DNA of 64,000 bases from Streptomyces xanthii. GTDB lineage: Bacteria; Actinomycetota; Actinomycetes; Streptomycetales; Streptomycetaceae. Shown one piece after another: positions 50,396 to 59,592 of this stretch. Below the pieces are notes generated by a model. It saw only the letters and a program-made list of their open reading frames with translations, was not told the origin of the DNA and did not search any database. The position numbers and the translations under genes are program-made. Each line of letters starts with the position of its first letter. Positions within the stretch are counted from its first letter, which is position 1. Location of the stretch: the NCBI RefSeq assembly GCF_014621695.1, contig NZ_CP061281.1, positions 5,580,001-5,644,000 of the forward strand. The letters are read 5' to 3'.

Positions 50396-51412
50396 ATGGC
50401 GCAGGCGTACTACAGCTCAGACGCCCAGGAATCCGAGCGCAGCGGATCCCGGCTCCGACGCCTGGGAGTCCGGCTGCGCGAGGACCGCGGCTACTGGCGG
50501 CGCGGCATCGTCCTCGCGGTGCTCGCGGTCCTGCTCGGCCTCGTCATGCTGCTGCACGCGCAGATCCCCAACACCATCGGCAACCTCGGCTCGTTGACCG
50601 AGACCTTCCTGCCCTGGTTCGGCCTCTTCGTCCCGGTGCTGCTGATCCTCGGACTCGTCCGCCGCTCGGCGACCGCCGTGATCGCGGTCCTCGTCCCCGT
50701 GATCGCCTGGTTCAACCTCTTCGGCGGTCTCCTGCTCAGCGACAAGCAGTCCGGCGGCGGCGACCTGACCGTCGCCACCCACAACGTGAACGCCGACAAC
50801 CCCGACCCCACCCGCACCGCCCGAGACGTCGCCGCCTCCGGCGCCCAGGTCCTCGCCCTCGAGGAACTGACCGCCGAGGACGTCCCCGTCTACGAGAAGG
50901 CCCTCGCGGCGACCTACCCCTTCCACTCCGTCCAGGGCACCGTCGGCCTGTGGAGCAAGTACCCGCTCAGCGCCACCCGGCCCGTCGACATCAAGCTCGG
51001 CTGGACCCGCGCCATGCGCTCGACCGTCGCCACGCCGCAGGGCGACATCGCCGTCTACGTGGCCCACATGCCCTCGGTCCGGGTCAAGCTCGACTCCGGG
51101 TTCACCGCCAGCCAGCGCGACGAGAGCGCCGACGCGCTCGGCGCCGCCATCGCCCACGAGCAGCTCGGCAAGGTCGTGCTCCTCGGCGACCTCAACGGCA
51201 CGATGAACGACCGCGCCCTGAACGCCGTCACCTCCCAGATGCGCTCCACCCAGGGAGCCGCGGGCAGCGGCTTCGGCTTCAGCTGGCCCGCCTCGTTCCC
51301 GATGGCCCGCATCGACCAGATCATGGTCAGGGACATCGAGCCGGTCTCCTCCTGGTCCCTGCCCGCCACCGGGAGCGACCACCTGCCGATCGCGGCCCGC
51401 GTCAAGCTCTGA
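50396..51412 (+). CDS. Membrane-anchored endonuclease/exonuclease/phosphatase-fold protein
   Basis: 338 residues. After a charged start there are three membrane spans (about 37-110), then an EEP domain outside or on the membrane face: LTVATHNVNADNPDPTRTA (Asn ligand), VLALEELTAEDV (metal Glu), VAHMPSVRVKLDSG, VVLLGDLNGTMNDRAL (Asp-Asn pair) and the final ATGSDHLPIAARV (Asp-His). EEP proteins cut nucleic acid or phosphodiester and phosphoester bonds in lipids or inositol phosphates; which applies is open. The gene stands alone. Confidence 0.88.
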   Translation: MAQAYYSSDAQESERSGSRLRRLGVRLREDRGYWRRGIVLAVLAVLLGLVMLLHAQIPNTIGNLGSLTETFLPWFGLFVPVLLILGLVRRSATAVIAVLVPVIAWFNLFGGLLLSDKQSGGGDLTVATHNVNADNPDPTRTARDVAASGAQVLALEELTAEDVPVYEKALAATYPFHSVQGTVGLWSKYPLSATRPVDIKLGWTRAMRSTVATPQGDIAVYVAHMPSVRVKLDSGFTASQRDESADALGAAIAHEQLGKVVLLGDLNGTMNDRALNAVTSQMRSTQGAAGSGFGFSWPASFPMARIDQIMVRDIEPVSSWSLPATGSDHLPIAARVKL

Positions 51413-51447
51413 CGCGGTGACGGAGGACATGCGCTGACCCGGCGAGG

Positions 51448-51480
51448 GAATATTTGTTCAGGGCGTAAACTTAATAGTTC
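51448..51480. promoter_or_regulatory. AT-rich imperfect dyad and promoter region for the MFS gene
   Basis: A local stretch of about 60 percent A+T in a 72 percent G+C setting, running GAATATTTGTTC ... AAACTTAATAGTTC. The ends GAATATT and AATAGTTC are imperfect complements. No well-spaced -35/-10 pair is clear. It may be bound by an activator or repressor. Confidence 0.4.
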
Positions 51481-51514
51481 TGCTCACCGCCCGCCCCTCC
51501 CCGGAAGAACCTCC

Positions 51515-52747
51515 ATGCCCCTCGCCCTGCTCGCGCTCGCCGTGGGCGCCTTCGGCATCGGCACGACCGAGTTCGTGATGATGGGACTGCTCCCCGACGT
51601 CGCGGCCGACCTCGGCATATCCATCCCCTCCGCCGGACACCTCGTCTCCGCGTACGCCCTCGGCGTCGTCATCGGCGCCCCGCTGCTCGCCGCCCTCACC
51701 GCACGCATGCCGCGGCGCCGCGTCCTCATCGGGCTCATGGTCCTCTTCGTCGTCGGCAACGCCGTCTCGGCCGCCGCCCCCGGCGAACACTCCCTTCTCC
51801 TCGCCCGTTTCGTCAGCGGCCTCCCGCACGGCGCCTTCTTCGGCGTCGGCGCCGTCGTCGCCACCTCGCTCGTGGCGCCCGAGCGCAAGGCCCGCTCCGT
51901 CTCGCTGATGTTCCTCGGCCTCACCGTCGCCAACGTCATCGGCGTCCCCGTCGCCACCGCGATGGGCCAACACCTCGGCTGGCGCGCCACGTTCCTCGCC
52001 GTCAGCGCCATCGGACTCCTCGCCATCGCCGCCCTCGCACTGCTCGTTCCCGCGGACCACGGACACGGCGAACTCGTCGGCGTACGCGGTGAACTGCGGG
52101 CCCTCAAGTCCCTGCCCGTGTGGCTCGCGCTCGGCACGACCGTGGCCGGATTCGGCGCCCTGTTCGCCGCGTACAGCTACATCACGCCCATGCTCACCGA
52201 CGCCGCCGGGTACGCCGCGGGGAGCGTGACGCTGCTGCTCGCACTGTTCGGCGTCGGGGCGACCGTCGGGAACCTGCTCGGAGGGCGGCTCGCCGACCAC
52301 CATCTGCGCGGCACCCTGTTCGGCGGGCTGGCCTCGCTCGTGGTCGTGCTCGCGCTGTTCCCCGTGCTGATGCGGGCGCAGTGGAGCGCGGCCGTCGCCG
52401 TGCTGCTGCTGGGGACGGCGGCGTTCGTCACCGGGTCTCCTCTGCAGCTCATGGTGATGGAGAAGGCCGCCGCGGCGCCTTCGCTGGCCTCGTCGGCCAA
52501 CCAGGCCGCGTTCAACCTCGCCAACGCGGGCGGGGCGTTCATCGGCGGGCTCGCCCTCAGCGCGGGCCTGGGCGTCACCTCCCCGGCGCCGGCCGGGGCC
52601 GTCCTCGCCGTCCTCGGACTCGGGGTCGCCGGGGTCGCGCTGCTCGTCGACCGGCGCCGGGTCGTCTCCGGTGGGGTGGTCGCCGGTTCGGGCGGGCGGG
52701 TTGTCGCCGGGCAGGTTCTGGAGGACGCCGCTCCTGCCGAGCGGTGA
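51515..52747 (+). CDS. MFS transporter (AraJ/DHA1-like)
   Basis: 410 residues, 12 spans. The start LALAVGAFGIGTTEFVMMGL with LLPDVAADLGIS is the well-known mark of the AraJ/NepI-like exporters; MPRRRVLIGLMVLF is motif A and GLPHGAFFGVGAVVATSLV the span-4/5 region. It may export sugars, nucleosides or drugs. The C-terminal tail is Arg/Val/Gly-rich and probably cytosolic. It lies after an AT-rich control region and ends before a strong terminator. Confidence 0.9.
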   Translation: MPLALLALAVGAFGIGTTEFVMMGLLPDVAADLGISIPSAGHLVSAYALGVVIGAPLLAALTARMPRRRVLIGLMVLFVVGNAVSAAAPGEHSLLLARFVSGLPHGAFFGVGAVVATSLVAPERKARSVSLMFLGLTVANVIGVPVATAMGQHLGWRATFLAVSAIGLLAIAALALLVPADHGHGELVGVRGELRALKSLPVWLALGTTVAGFGALFAAYSYITPMLTDAAGYAAGSVTLLLALFGVGATVGNLLGGRLADHHLRGTLFGGLASLVVVLALFPVLMRAQWSAAVAVLLLGTAAFVTGSPLQLMVMEKAAAAPSLASSANQAAFNLANAGGAFIGGLALSAGLGVTSPAPAGAVLAVLGLGVAGVALLVDRRRVVSGGVVAGSGGRVVAGQVLEDAAPAER

Positions 52748-52787
52748 GGCCGGCGCCATTGCCGGTTGCGGGCTACTGGCTTTCTGC

Positions 52788-52861
52788 CGCCCGGTGGTGG
52801 GCTTCTCGCGCAGTTCCCCGCGCCCCTGAACGCACGCCCTTCGGGCGGCGTTCAGGGGCGA
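52788..52861. repeat. Dispersed repeat family A, copy 6, acting as terminator
   Basis: Core GGGCTTCTCGCGCAGTTCCC then a long hairpin: CGCCCCTGAACGC pairs with GCGTTCAGGGGCG, inner CGCCC with GGGCG, loop TTC. It fills the gap between the convergent MFS and multicopper oxidase genes and is the clearest case of this family working as a bidirectional terminator. Confidence 0.85.
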
Positions 52862-52883
52862 TCGTCGGACTTCGCGCAGGGGG

Positions 52884-54536
52884 CTACTTGCGGTAGCCCA
52901 GGACCGTCATCATGCCCGCCTCCGAGTGGTAGATGTTGTGGCAGTGGACCATCCACAGGCCGGGGTTGTCCGCCTCGAAGTCGGTCGTCACCGTTTCGCC
53001 CGGGCGGACGATCGCCGTGTCCTTGCGGGCGCCCGCCGCCCCGCCGCTCAGAGCGAAGGTGTGGCCGTGGAGATGGACCGGGTGCCACATCTTCGTGTGG
53101 TTGCGGAACACCAGGCGGACCCGCTCGCCCGCGCCGACCGGATGGCGCTGGTCCGCCGTGTACGGCTTGCCGTCGAAGGCCCAGTCGTACTTCTCCATGC
53201 TGCCCGTCAGGGTGAGGGAGAGCGTGCGGTCCGGCTCGGCGGACGGCAGGGCCACCGACTCCGCCGGGCGCAGCCGGTCCGCCGTGACGAGCTTGCCGGT
53301 CAGCTCCGCGGGGCGTGACGTGGGGGAGGGGGCCGCCCCGGACCCCGTGCGCAGGACCGCCATCGCCGTCCGCTTCTTGCCCTCGGCCAGTGCCGTCAGC
53401 GGGAACACCCCGTCGCCCGCGGTGACCAGCACGTCGTACCGCTCGCCCATGCCGAGCAGCAGCGCGTCCGTCTTCGCGGGCCGCACCGGGAAGCCGTCCG
53501 TGTGCGTCACGGTCATCTCGTGCCCGCCGAGCGCGACCCGGAACGCCGTGTCCCCGCCCGCGTTGATGATCCGGAGCCGGATGCGGTCGCCCGGGCGGGC
53601 CTTGAACGAGGACGGGGCCTCGGGCGTCCGCCCGTTGATCAGGTAGTGCGGGTAGGCCACGTCGCCCGCGTCCCCGCCGAGCAGCTCGCTCGTGGCACCC
53701 ATCATCATCCGGGACGGGCCGGTGCCGGCACCCGTGCGCGCACCCTTGCTCGGGGACGCGTCGGTGCCGCTCATCGCCGACATGTCGTGCCCGGAGTGGC
53801 CGCCGCCCGAGCCGCCGGATCCGCCCCCGTGGTCCATGCCGGAGCTGAGCTCCTTCAGCACCGCGTCCGGGGTCGAGCCGTCCACGCCGTCGACCCAGTC
53901 GTCCAGGACGATCACCCACTCCTTGTCGTACGACAGGGGCTCCTTGGGGTCGTCCACGATCAGCGGCGCGTACAGCCCACGGTCCTGCTGGGTGCCGGAG
54001 TGGGGGTGGAACCAGTACGTGCCGGGGTGCGTGACCGCGAAGCGGTACGTGAAGTCGGCGCCGGGGGCGATCGGCTTCTGCGTCAGGCCGGGGACGCCGT
54101 CCATGTCGTTGCGCAGCGCCAGGCCGTGCCAGTGCAGGGAAGTCGCTTCGGGGAGATGGTTCGCCAGGGTCAGGGCGAGGGTGTCGCCGGCGGTCACGCG
54201 GACCTCCTTGCCGGGCAGATCACCCCCGTACGACCACGACTTGACGGTCCTGTCGCCCAGTTCGAGAGCGGTCGCGGCGGCGGTCAGGCGGACAGAGCGG
54301 ACCGGTCCGGAGCCGCGCCTGCGCTCCGCCGCCTCGACCTCGGGGCCCGCCGGGTCGACGTAGCCCTGGGGCGCGGAGCCGCCCGCGCCGTGCCCACCGT
54401 GCCCGGAGCCGGACCCGGTGCCGGAGGAACAGGCGCCCAGCAGCCCCGTGCCGGCCACGGCGAGGGAGGCGCCGAGAAGAGTGCGGCGGCTGGTCGATGC
54501 GGTCGGGGAGCCGGGGAGTGAACGTGTCGTGCGCAT
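52884..54536 (-). CDS. Multicopper oxidase (CueO/CopA-like), Tat lipoprotein
   Basis: 550 residues. A Tat-type start SRRTLLG with lipobox LLGAC (Cys36) predicts surface anchoring. The four copper motifs are HWHG (135-138), HPHSG (177-181), HPVHLHGH near 490 and HCHNIYHSEAGMM (531-543) with Cys532 for type 1 copper and Met542 as axial ligand. Residues 233-280 are a Met/His/Gly/Ser insert (MDHGGGSGGSGGGHSGHDM, then RMMMGA), like the Met-rich copper-handling loop of CueO. It should oxidise cuprous copper or phenolic compounds. It lies after the DUF6153 gene, transcribed the same way. Confidence 0.93.
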   Translation of the reverse strand: MRTTRSLPGSPTASTSRRTLLGASLAVAGTGLLGACSSGTGSGSGHGGHGAGGSAPQGYVDPAGPEVEAAERRRGSGPVRSVRLTAAATALELGDRTVKSWSYGGDLPGKEVRVTAGDTLALTLANHLPEATSLHWHGLALRNDMDGVPGLTQKPIAPGADFTYRFAVTHPGTYWFHPHSGTQQDRGLYAPLIVDDPKEPLSYDKEWVIVLDDWVDGVDGSTPDAVLKELSSGMDHGGGSGGSGGGHSGHDMSAMSGTDASPSKGARTGAGTGPSRMMMGATSELLGGDAGDVAYPHYLINGRTPEAPSSFKARPGDRIRLRIINAGGDTAFRVALGGHEMTVTHTDGFPVRPAKTDALLLGMGERYDVLVTAGDGVFPLTALAEGKKRTAMAVLRTGSGAAPSPTSRPAELTGKLVTADRLRPAESVALPSAEPDRTLSLTLTGSMEKYDWAFDGKPYTADQRHPVGAGERVRLVFRNHTKMWHPVHLHGHTFALSGGAAGARKDTAIVRPGETVTTDFEADNPGLWMVHCHNIYHSEAGMMTVLGYRK

Positions 54537-54619
54537 AGGTGAGTTGCACCTCGATGTCGGTGTCGTACGTGCTGCGTGCAGTGGGCGAACTCATCTGCTG
54601 CTTCTGATACACCACTCGA

Positions 54620-54662
54620 CCCGATCAGGTTCCCACCGTCCTGCGGACGGGGACCGATCGGG
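54620..54662 (-). terminator. Terminator between DUF6153 and multicopper oxidase genes
   Basis: CCCGATC and GATCGGG outside, GGT-CCC-CCGTCC and GGACGGGGACC inside, loop TGC. It lies 34-76 bases after the DUF6153 stop, so the oxidase probably has its own promoter. Confidence 0.7.
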
Positions 54663-54695
54663 TTGCGGGCAGCGCGAAGCAGCCGGTGCGCAGGC

Positions 54696-55136
54696 CTAGA
54701 TCCGCAGAACCGACAACCGGGCGAGCAGGGTGCGCGGCGGGGGAGGGTTCGGGCGCTGGGCGCAGGCCATGCCGCGCGGACGCGGAAGCAGGTGGCGCGC
54801 GGTCAGTGGCCGCAGCACCAGCGCCGTCAGCAACAGCAGCGTCACCGAACCGAGCACGGCCAGGCACACGCCCAGCGGATCCATGCCGCCGTCACCGGGC
54901 ATCGGCTGCCCGGCGCTCGGCGCTGACCCGGCGTGCGGGCCTGGCATCGCCCCGCCCGAGTGATCCGGCCGCGGCACGGAAGCCGAAGCCGCGGCCGACG
55001 AGGCCGTCATGTGTCCCGACCCCGAATGGCCGGACGGATGCCCCAGCGTGTGCATCCCGACGATCCCGAAGAGCAGCACCACGAACAGCAGCAGCCGTCC
55101 GCGGCCGGTGCGGCCCCTGGTCGTCGTCCCCGTCAT
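54696..55136 (-). CDS. DUF6153-type His/Met-rich membrane protein
   Basis: 146 residues. One N-terminal span (LLLFVVLLFGIVGMHTLGH) and one C-terminal span (PLGVCLAVLGSVTLLLLTALV) enclose a loop rich in His, Met, Gly and Ser (GHSGSGHMTASS, DHSGGAMPGPHAG). The MHTLGHP junction is what I associate with DUF6153. The loop looks suited to binding copper, which agrees with the multicopper oxidase next door. Metal binding is an inference. Confidence 0.8.
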   Translation of the reverse strand: MTGTTTRGRTGRGRLLLFVVLLFGIVGMHTLGHPSGHSGSGHMTASSAAASASVPRPDHSGGAMPGPHAGSAPSAGQPMPGDGGMDPLGVCLAVLGSVTLLLLTALVLRPLTARHLLPRPRGMACAQRPNPPPPRTLLARLSVLRI

Positions 55137-55205
55137 GGCCGCACCTTACCCCCACCCGGTATCGGGCGACATGCGGGCTCCCCCTCCGCCGCTGATCATG
55201 ACCCC

Positions 55206-56672
55206 ATGACGACAACGGACAAACCGGAGCAAGCCGCGGAAGTCGGTGACGACGGGACCCGCCGCCAGTTCATCTCCTGGGTGACGCTCGGCCTCATGAC
55301 CACGGCCTCCGTGGCGAGCCTGCGCCCCTCGCCCACCATGGCCATCTACGGCCTCGCGGCGATCTTCCTCTACCTGCTCCCGGCGATCGTCTTCCTGCTC
55401 CCCACCGCCCTCGTGGGCGCCGAGCTGGCCTCCGGCTGGACGGGCGGCATCTACCGCTGGGTCAGCGAGGCGCTCGGCAAACCGCTGGGCTTCGTCGCGG
55501 TGTGGTGCCAGTTCGCCATGACGATCGCCTACTACCCGAGCCTGCTCGCCTACGTGGCCTCCACGTTCGCGTACGTCATCCACCCGAGCCTCGCCGAGAA
55601 CGGCCTCTACGTGGCGATCGTCATCGTCGTCATCTACTGGACCGGAGTCTGGGTCAGCTCGCGCGGCACGAAGACGGTCGCCGGGCTCTCCTCGTTCGGC
55701 CTCATCGTGGGCACCCTGGTCCCGGGCGTCGTGCTCGTCGCCCTCGGCATCGTCTTCCTCGGTCAGGGCAACCCGTCCGCCGCCCCGATGACCGCCGACC
55801 ACTGGCTGCCCCCGTGGACCGGCCTCGCCAGCCTGGTCCTCATCGTCAACAACTTCCTCTCCTACGCGGGCATGGAGATGAACGGCGTCCACGTGTCGTC
55901 CCTGCGCGACCCGCGCGGCGAGTACCCGAAGTCGATCTTCCTGGCCACCGGGCTCGTGCTGCTGATCTTCATCCTTCCGGCCCTGGCCATCAGCTGGGTC
56001 ATGCCGGCCAAGGAGCTCAGCCTCACCGCCGGTCTGATGCAGGCCTTCCAGGCGTTCTTCGACCACTTCCACGTGGGCTGGATGACGAAGGTCGTCGGCG
56101 TCATGCTCGTGTGCGCGGCGCTCGGCGGCATGCTCACCTGGCTGTCCGGACCGGCCAAGGGCCTGGTCCTGCTCTCCCGCCAGGAGGGCTACCTGCCGCC
56201 GTTCCTGCAGAAGTTCAACAAGTACGGCGTGCCGCAGAACGTGATGGTCGCCCAGGGCGTCCTGACCACCCTCATCGGTGTCCTCTACGCCTTCAGCGAC
56301 AGCGTCTCCAGCCAGTACTGGATGTTCTCCGTCATCACGATCCAGATCTACCTGGTCGCCTACCTGCTGATGTTCGTGGCCGTCGTCGTGCTGCGCCGCA
56401 CCCGCCCCGACGTGCCGCGCGGCTTCGTCGTGCCCGCCGTCACGATCGTCGCGGGCGTCGGCTTCGTCGCGTCCGTGCTCGCCCTCGTCATCGGGTTCGT
56501 GCCCCCGGACCAGTACGACACCGGGCCGCTGTGGCGCTATCTGCTGGTCGTCGGCGGCGGACTGCTGCTGCTCGGCATCGCCGCGCCCGCCGCGTTCCTC
56601 AAGTTCCGCAAGCCGAGCTGGATCCACCCCGACCACCGCGACCCGGCCGGGCCCGTCGACCCGGCCGCCTGA
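55206..56672 (+). CDS. Amino acid permease of the APC family (glutamate:GABA antiporter-like)
   Basis: 488 residues, 12 or 13 spans. LGLMTTASVASLRPSPTMAI is an altered first span (the usual GIGxG is not obvious); LVGAELASGWTGGIYRWVSEALG is the span-2 to 3 consensus of the APC superfamily. Overall it resembles the GadC-like branch. It ends one base before the convergent lacI gene ends, so the two transcripts must overlap. Substrate unknown. Confidence 0.88.
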   Translation: MTTTDKPEQAAEVGDDGTRRQFISWVTLGLMTTASVASLRPSPTMAIYGLAAIFLYLLPAIVFLLPTALVGAELASGWTGGIYRWVSEALGKPLGFVAVWCQFAMTIAYYPSLLAYVASTFAYVIHPSLAENGLYVAIVIVVIYWTGVWVSSRGTKTVAGLSSFGLIVGTLVPGVVLVALGIVFLGQGNPSAAPMTADHWLPPWTGLASLVLIVNNFLSYAGMEMNGVHVSSLRDPRGEYPKSIFLATGLVLLIFILPALAISWVMPAKELSLTAGLMQAFQAFFDHFHVGWMTKVVGVMLVCAALGGMLTWLSGPAKGLVLLSRQEGYLPPFLQKFNKYGVPQNVMVAQGVLTTLIGVLYAFSDSVSSQYWMFSVITIQIYLVAYLLMFVAVVVLRRTRPDVPRGFVVPAVTIVAGVGFVASVLALVIGFVPPDQYDTGPLWRYLLVVGGGLLLLGIAAPAAFLKFRKPSWIHPDHRDPAGPVDPAA

Positions 56673-56673
56673 C

Positions 56674-57744
56674 CTACGGAGTGACGGGACGCACGCTGTC
56701 CCGGATCACGATGTGCGTGCCGAGGAGCTGGCGCCGCTGCTGCGAGCGGCCGGTGTCGCCGAGCGCGAGCCGGACCGCCGTGCGGCCCAGCTCCTCACCC
56801 GGGATGTGCACCGTCGTCAGGCCCGGCGTCATGTCGGCGGCGACCGGGTCGTCGTTGTACCCCACCACCGAGATGTCCTCGGGGACCCGCAGCCCGTACG
56901 CGTGCAGGACCTTCACCGCGGCCAGGGCCACCCGGTCGTCGCCCGCGAACACCGCCGTGAACTCCGGCTTCCCGTCGCACCGGTCGAGCAGGTCGCGCAT
57001 CGCCCGGTCGCCGTTGTGCTGGCCGAAGCCGACCCCGTGCAGCACCGCGTCGGAGCGCGGCACGCCGTGGTCCGCGAGCGCGCGCAGATAGCCGCGCACA
57101 CGGTCCTCACCCGTCGTGTTGCCCGGCTGGTAGCCGATCATCGCGATCTTCCGGTGCCCCGCGCCCAGCAGATGGCTCGTGACGGCGTGGGCGCCCGCCT
57201 CGTTGTCGTACTCCACCACGACCGCGGGCACGTCCGGCGCGGGCGCCGGGCGGCCGCACAGCACGAGCCGGGAACCGGCCGCCGCCAGCGACTGCGCGTA
57301 CTGGGCCATCCGCTCCCGGTACGCCGCGTCCTCGACCACACCGCCGACCAGCACGACCGCCTCGGCCGTCTGCTCACGCATCATCTGCACCAGGGCCAGC
57401 TCCCGGGCCGGGTCGGCGCCCGTCGACGCGACGAGGGTCAGCCGGTCGTGCTGCGCCGCCTCCTTCTCGACGCCCTGCGCGACCGCCGCGTAGTACGAGC
57501 TCACGACGTCGAGCAGGAGCACCGCGATCGTCTTGCGGCCCGCGCCGGCCAGCGCGCGGGCGTGCGCGTTCGCCACGTAGTCCAGGTCCTTGGCCGCCCG
57601 CAGCACCTTCGCCCGGGACGCCGCGGACGTCGGATAGTTGCCCGCGAGAACGCGTGACACCGTGGCCACCGACACTCCCGCGCGTGCCGCCACGTCGCGG
57701 ATGGTGACCCGGCCCGTCGCCTCGGTCTCGCCGCGCTCGCCCAC
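56674..57744 (-). CDS. LacI family regulator of the sugar ABC operon
   Basis: 356 residues. Helix-turn-helix RVTIRDVAARAGVSVATVSRVLAG at 12-35 in two pieces, hinge helix NAHARALAG, and a periplasmic-binding-like effector domain (TIAVLLLDVVSSYYAAVAQG ... EFTAVFAGDDRVALAAVKVL ... ISVVGYNDDPVA). It starts at GTG. It is last in the leftward row permease-permease-binding protein-regulator, so it probably senses the imported sugar. A perfect palindrome TGTAACCGGTTACA in the operon promoter region is the best candidate operator. Confidence 0.9.
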   Translation of the reverse strand: MGERGETEATGRVTIRDVAARAGVSVATVSRVLAGNYPTSAASRAKVLRAAKDLDYVANAHARALAGAGRKTIAVLLLDVVSSYYAAVAQGVEKEAAQHDRLTLVASTGADPARELALVQMMREQTAEAVVLVGGVVEDAAYRERMAQYAQSLAAAGSRLVLCGRPAPAPDVPAVVVEYDNEAGAHAVTSHLLGAGHRKIAMIGYQPGNTTGEDRVRGYLRALADHGVPRSDAVLHGVGFGQHNGDRAMRDLLDRCDGKPEFTAVFAGDDRVALAAVKVLHAYGLRVPEDISVVGYNDDPVAADMTPGLTTVHIPGEELGRTAVRLALGDTGRSQQRRQLLGTHIVIRDSVRPVTP

Positions 57745-57832
57745 TCTGACTCCCTCGGTCCAGCGGTGCGGGGCACGCCGTCCCGCGCGCCCCGCACCAT
57801 CATCGCGTGTGCCGGTGTTCCGCCGGCCCGGT

Positions 57833-59485
57833 TCAGTGGGCCGCGGCGTACTCCGTGGTGAACTCGCCGATGACCTTCTTGCCGCCCTGCGCCTCCCACT
57901 TCCCGTACAGGGCGTCCCAGTCGGAGACCTTCTTGCGGCCGGTGACGACGGCGGTGACGCTGTCGTCCATCAGCTGCTGGAGCGCCGCGCCCTGCTTGTT
58001 GTACGTGTCGGACTGCAGGCCCCAGCGGGCGTTGGGCTGCATCATCGGGACGACCTTCTGCTGCCACGCGTGCAGCCGCTTCACGACGTCCCCGAAGCCG
58101 GGAGCGTAGAGCACCTGCGGGGCGTCGGAGAGGTACATGAACGGGACGTTCGTCTTCGACTCGACCAGGCCCAGCTTGTTGGCGATCGGGTTGTTGTCCT
58201 TGTCGCGCTCGAAGTGCGTGCCCTCCAGGCCGAAGTGGGTCAGCTCGTACTCCTCGGAGCCGAACGGGGCGGCCAGGAAGTCGAGGACGCGCAGGATCAG
58301 CTTGATGCGGTCCTTGGACGCCTTCTTGATGACCGTGTAGCCGAAGATGCCGCGGCTCTGCTGGTACTTGGGGGTGGCCCCCGGCGCGGTGTACGGGACG
58401 AGGGCGTCGAGGTCGAAGGAGTTCTTGATGCCCTGCGCGGCGGCCGGGTAGGCGAGGAAGCCGTCCGTCATGGACAGCACGGAGCCGTTCCAGAACTGGG
58501 TCTTGAGGTCGACCTGCGAGACCGAGGTGGCCTCCGGGTAGTACGAGCCGTCCTTGCGCAGCTTGGAGAGGTACTCCAGCATCGCCTTGAACTCGTCGGT
58601 GGCGCCCCAGTGCACCATCTTGCCGTCCTGGAGGGCGAACTCGTTGGGCGCGCCGAACCAGTTGGCGTGCGTCTTGTAGCCGAAGTACGCCGTCGTCGAC
58701 GAGCCCAGCGCCCACTTCTTGGCGCCCGTCGTGTCCTTGGCGAGGGCCGCGAAGTCGTCCGCCGACATGCCGGGCTTGTAGCCGGCCTTCGTGAAGACCC
58801 CGTTGTTGAAGAACATCGTGTCCTGCGGCTTGGGCCGCTCCACCGGGACGCCGTAGATCCGGCCCGAGATCCGGCCCATGCCCTCCCAGGCGTACGTCGG
58901 GATGCCCGCGAGGTTCGGGTAGTCCTTGACCGCGTCGCCGGACAGGTACTCGGTGAGGTCGGCGCAGCGCGTCTTCACGAACTGGGCCTCGCGCGGGAGC
59001 ACGTAGCCGCCGCCGATGTTGATGATGTCGGGGATGTCGTCCCCGGCGAACAGGGTCGCCATCTTCGCCCGGAAGTCGGCGTCCGGCACGATCGTGAACT
59101 CGACGTCGACGCCCAGCGCCTTGTTGACCGCCGCCCAGTACTTGTTCTGCGCGGCCGGCTTCGGCGGGGTGCCGTACGTGATCGTGAGGACCTTGATCTT
59201 CTCCTTGCCGGTGCCCGGCTTCTCGGCGATCGCCTTCACCAGCTCGGCCGGGTACTTCGTGTAGCCGGCCTGCACGCCCTCGGCGGTCGGCGCGAGGTCG
59301 GGCGTGGCGCCCTTGGCCGGGGTGTACGTGGGCCAGGCGGCCGCCTTCTTGCCCGCGTTGGAGACGGAGCCACCGCCGCCGCTGCCATCGGAGGAACAGG
59401 CGGTGAGCACGGAGGGGGCGGCGAGCGCGGCGCCGCCGATCGCGATGGAGCGCAGCAGGGTGCGGCGGGAGAGGTTCGCGGACAT
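57833..59485 (-). CDS. Extracellular sugar-binding lipoprotein (LplA-like)
   Basis: 550 residues, of the large LplA-type family 1 binding proteins. The N-terminus has twin Arg (LSRRTLLRSIAIGG) and lipobox LTAC (Cys30), so Tat-exported lipoprotein. Family blocks include VLTITYGTPPKPAAQNKYW, DIINIGGGYVLPREA, YGVPVERPKPQDTMFFNN and a conserved end GKWEAQGGKKVIGEF. It should bind an oligosaccharide and deliver it to the two permeases encoded upstream. A 98-base gap with a direct-repeat arrangement separates it from the permease gene. Confidence 0.92.
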   Translation of the reverse strand: MSANLSRRTLLRSIAIGGAALAAPSVLTACSSDGSGGGGSVSNAGKKAAAWPTYTPAKGATPDLAPTAEGVQAGYTKYPAELVKAIAEKPGTGKEKIKVLTITYGTPPKPAAQNKYWAAVNKALGVDVEFTIVPDADFRAKMATLFAGDDIPDIINIGGGYVLPREAQFVKTRCADLTEYLSGDAVKDYPNLAGIPTYAWEGMGRISGRIYGVPVERPKPQDTMFFNNGVFTKAGYKPGMSADDFAALAKDTTGAKKWALGSSTTAYFGYKTHANWFGAPNEFALQDGKMVHWGATDEFKAMLEYLSKLRKDGSYYPEATSVSQVDLKTQFWNGSVLSMTDGFLAYPAAAQGIKNSFDLDALVPYTAPGATPKYQQSRGIFGYTVIKKASKDRIKLILRVLDFLAAPFGSEEYELTHFGLEGTHFERDKDNNPIANKLGLVESKTNVPFMYLSDAPQVLYAPGFGDVVKRLHAWQQKVVPMMQPNARWGLQSDTYNKQGAALQQLMDDSVTAVVTGRKKVSDWDALYGKWEAQGGKKVIGEFTTEYAAAH

Positions 59486-59536
59486 GGTGAAGGACCCTTC
59501 GGATCAAGGAGGTCGAGACAGAGAAGTGCGGGGGGT

Positions 59537-59592
59537 TGCTCAGCTCTTTGGTGCTTGACCGTGCTCGGTGGTGCTTGACCTGCTCAGCTCTT
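59537..59592. repeat. Nested direct repeats at the end of the second permease gene
   Basis: Order A-B-spacer-B-A, all same direction: A is TGCTCAGCTCTT, B is TGGTGCTTGACC, spacer eight bases. The right-hand A contains the permease stop codon region, so the gene end appears to have been partly copied into the gap before the binding-protein gene. Confidence 0.7.
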
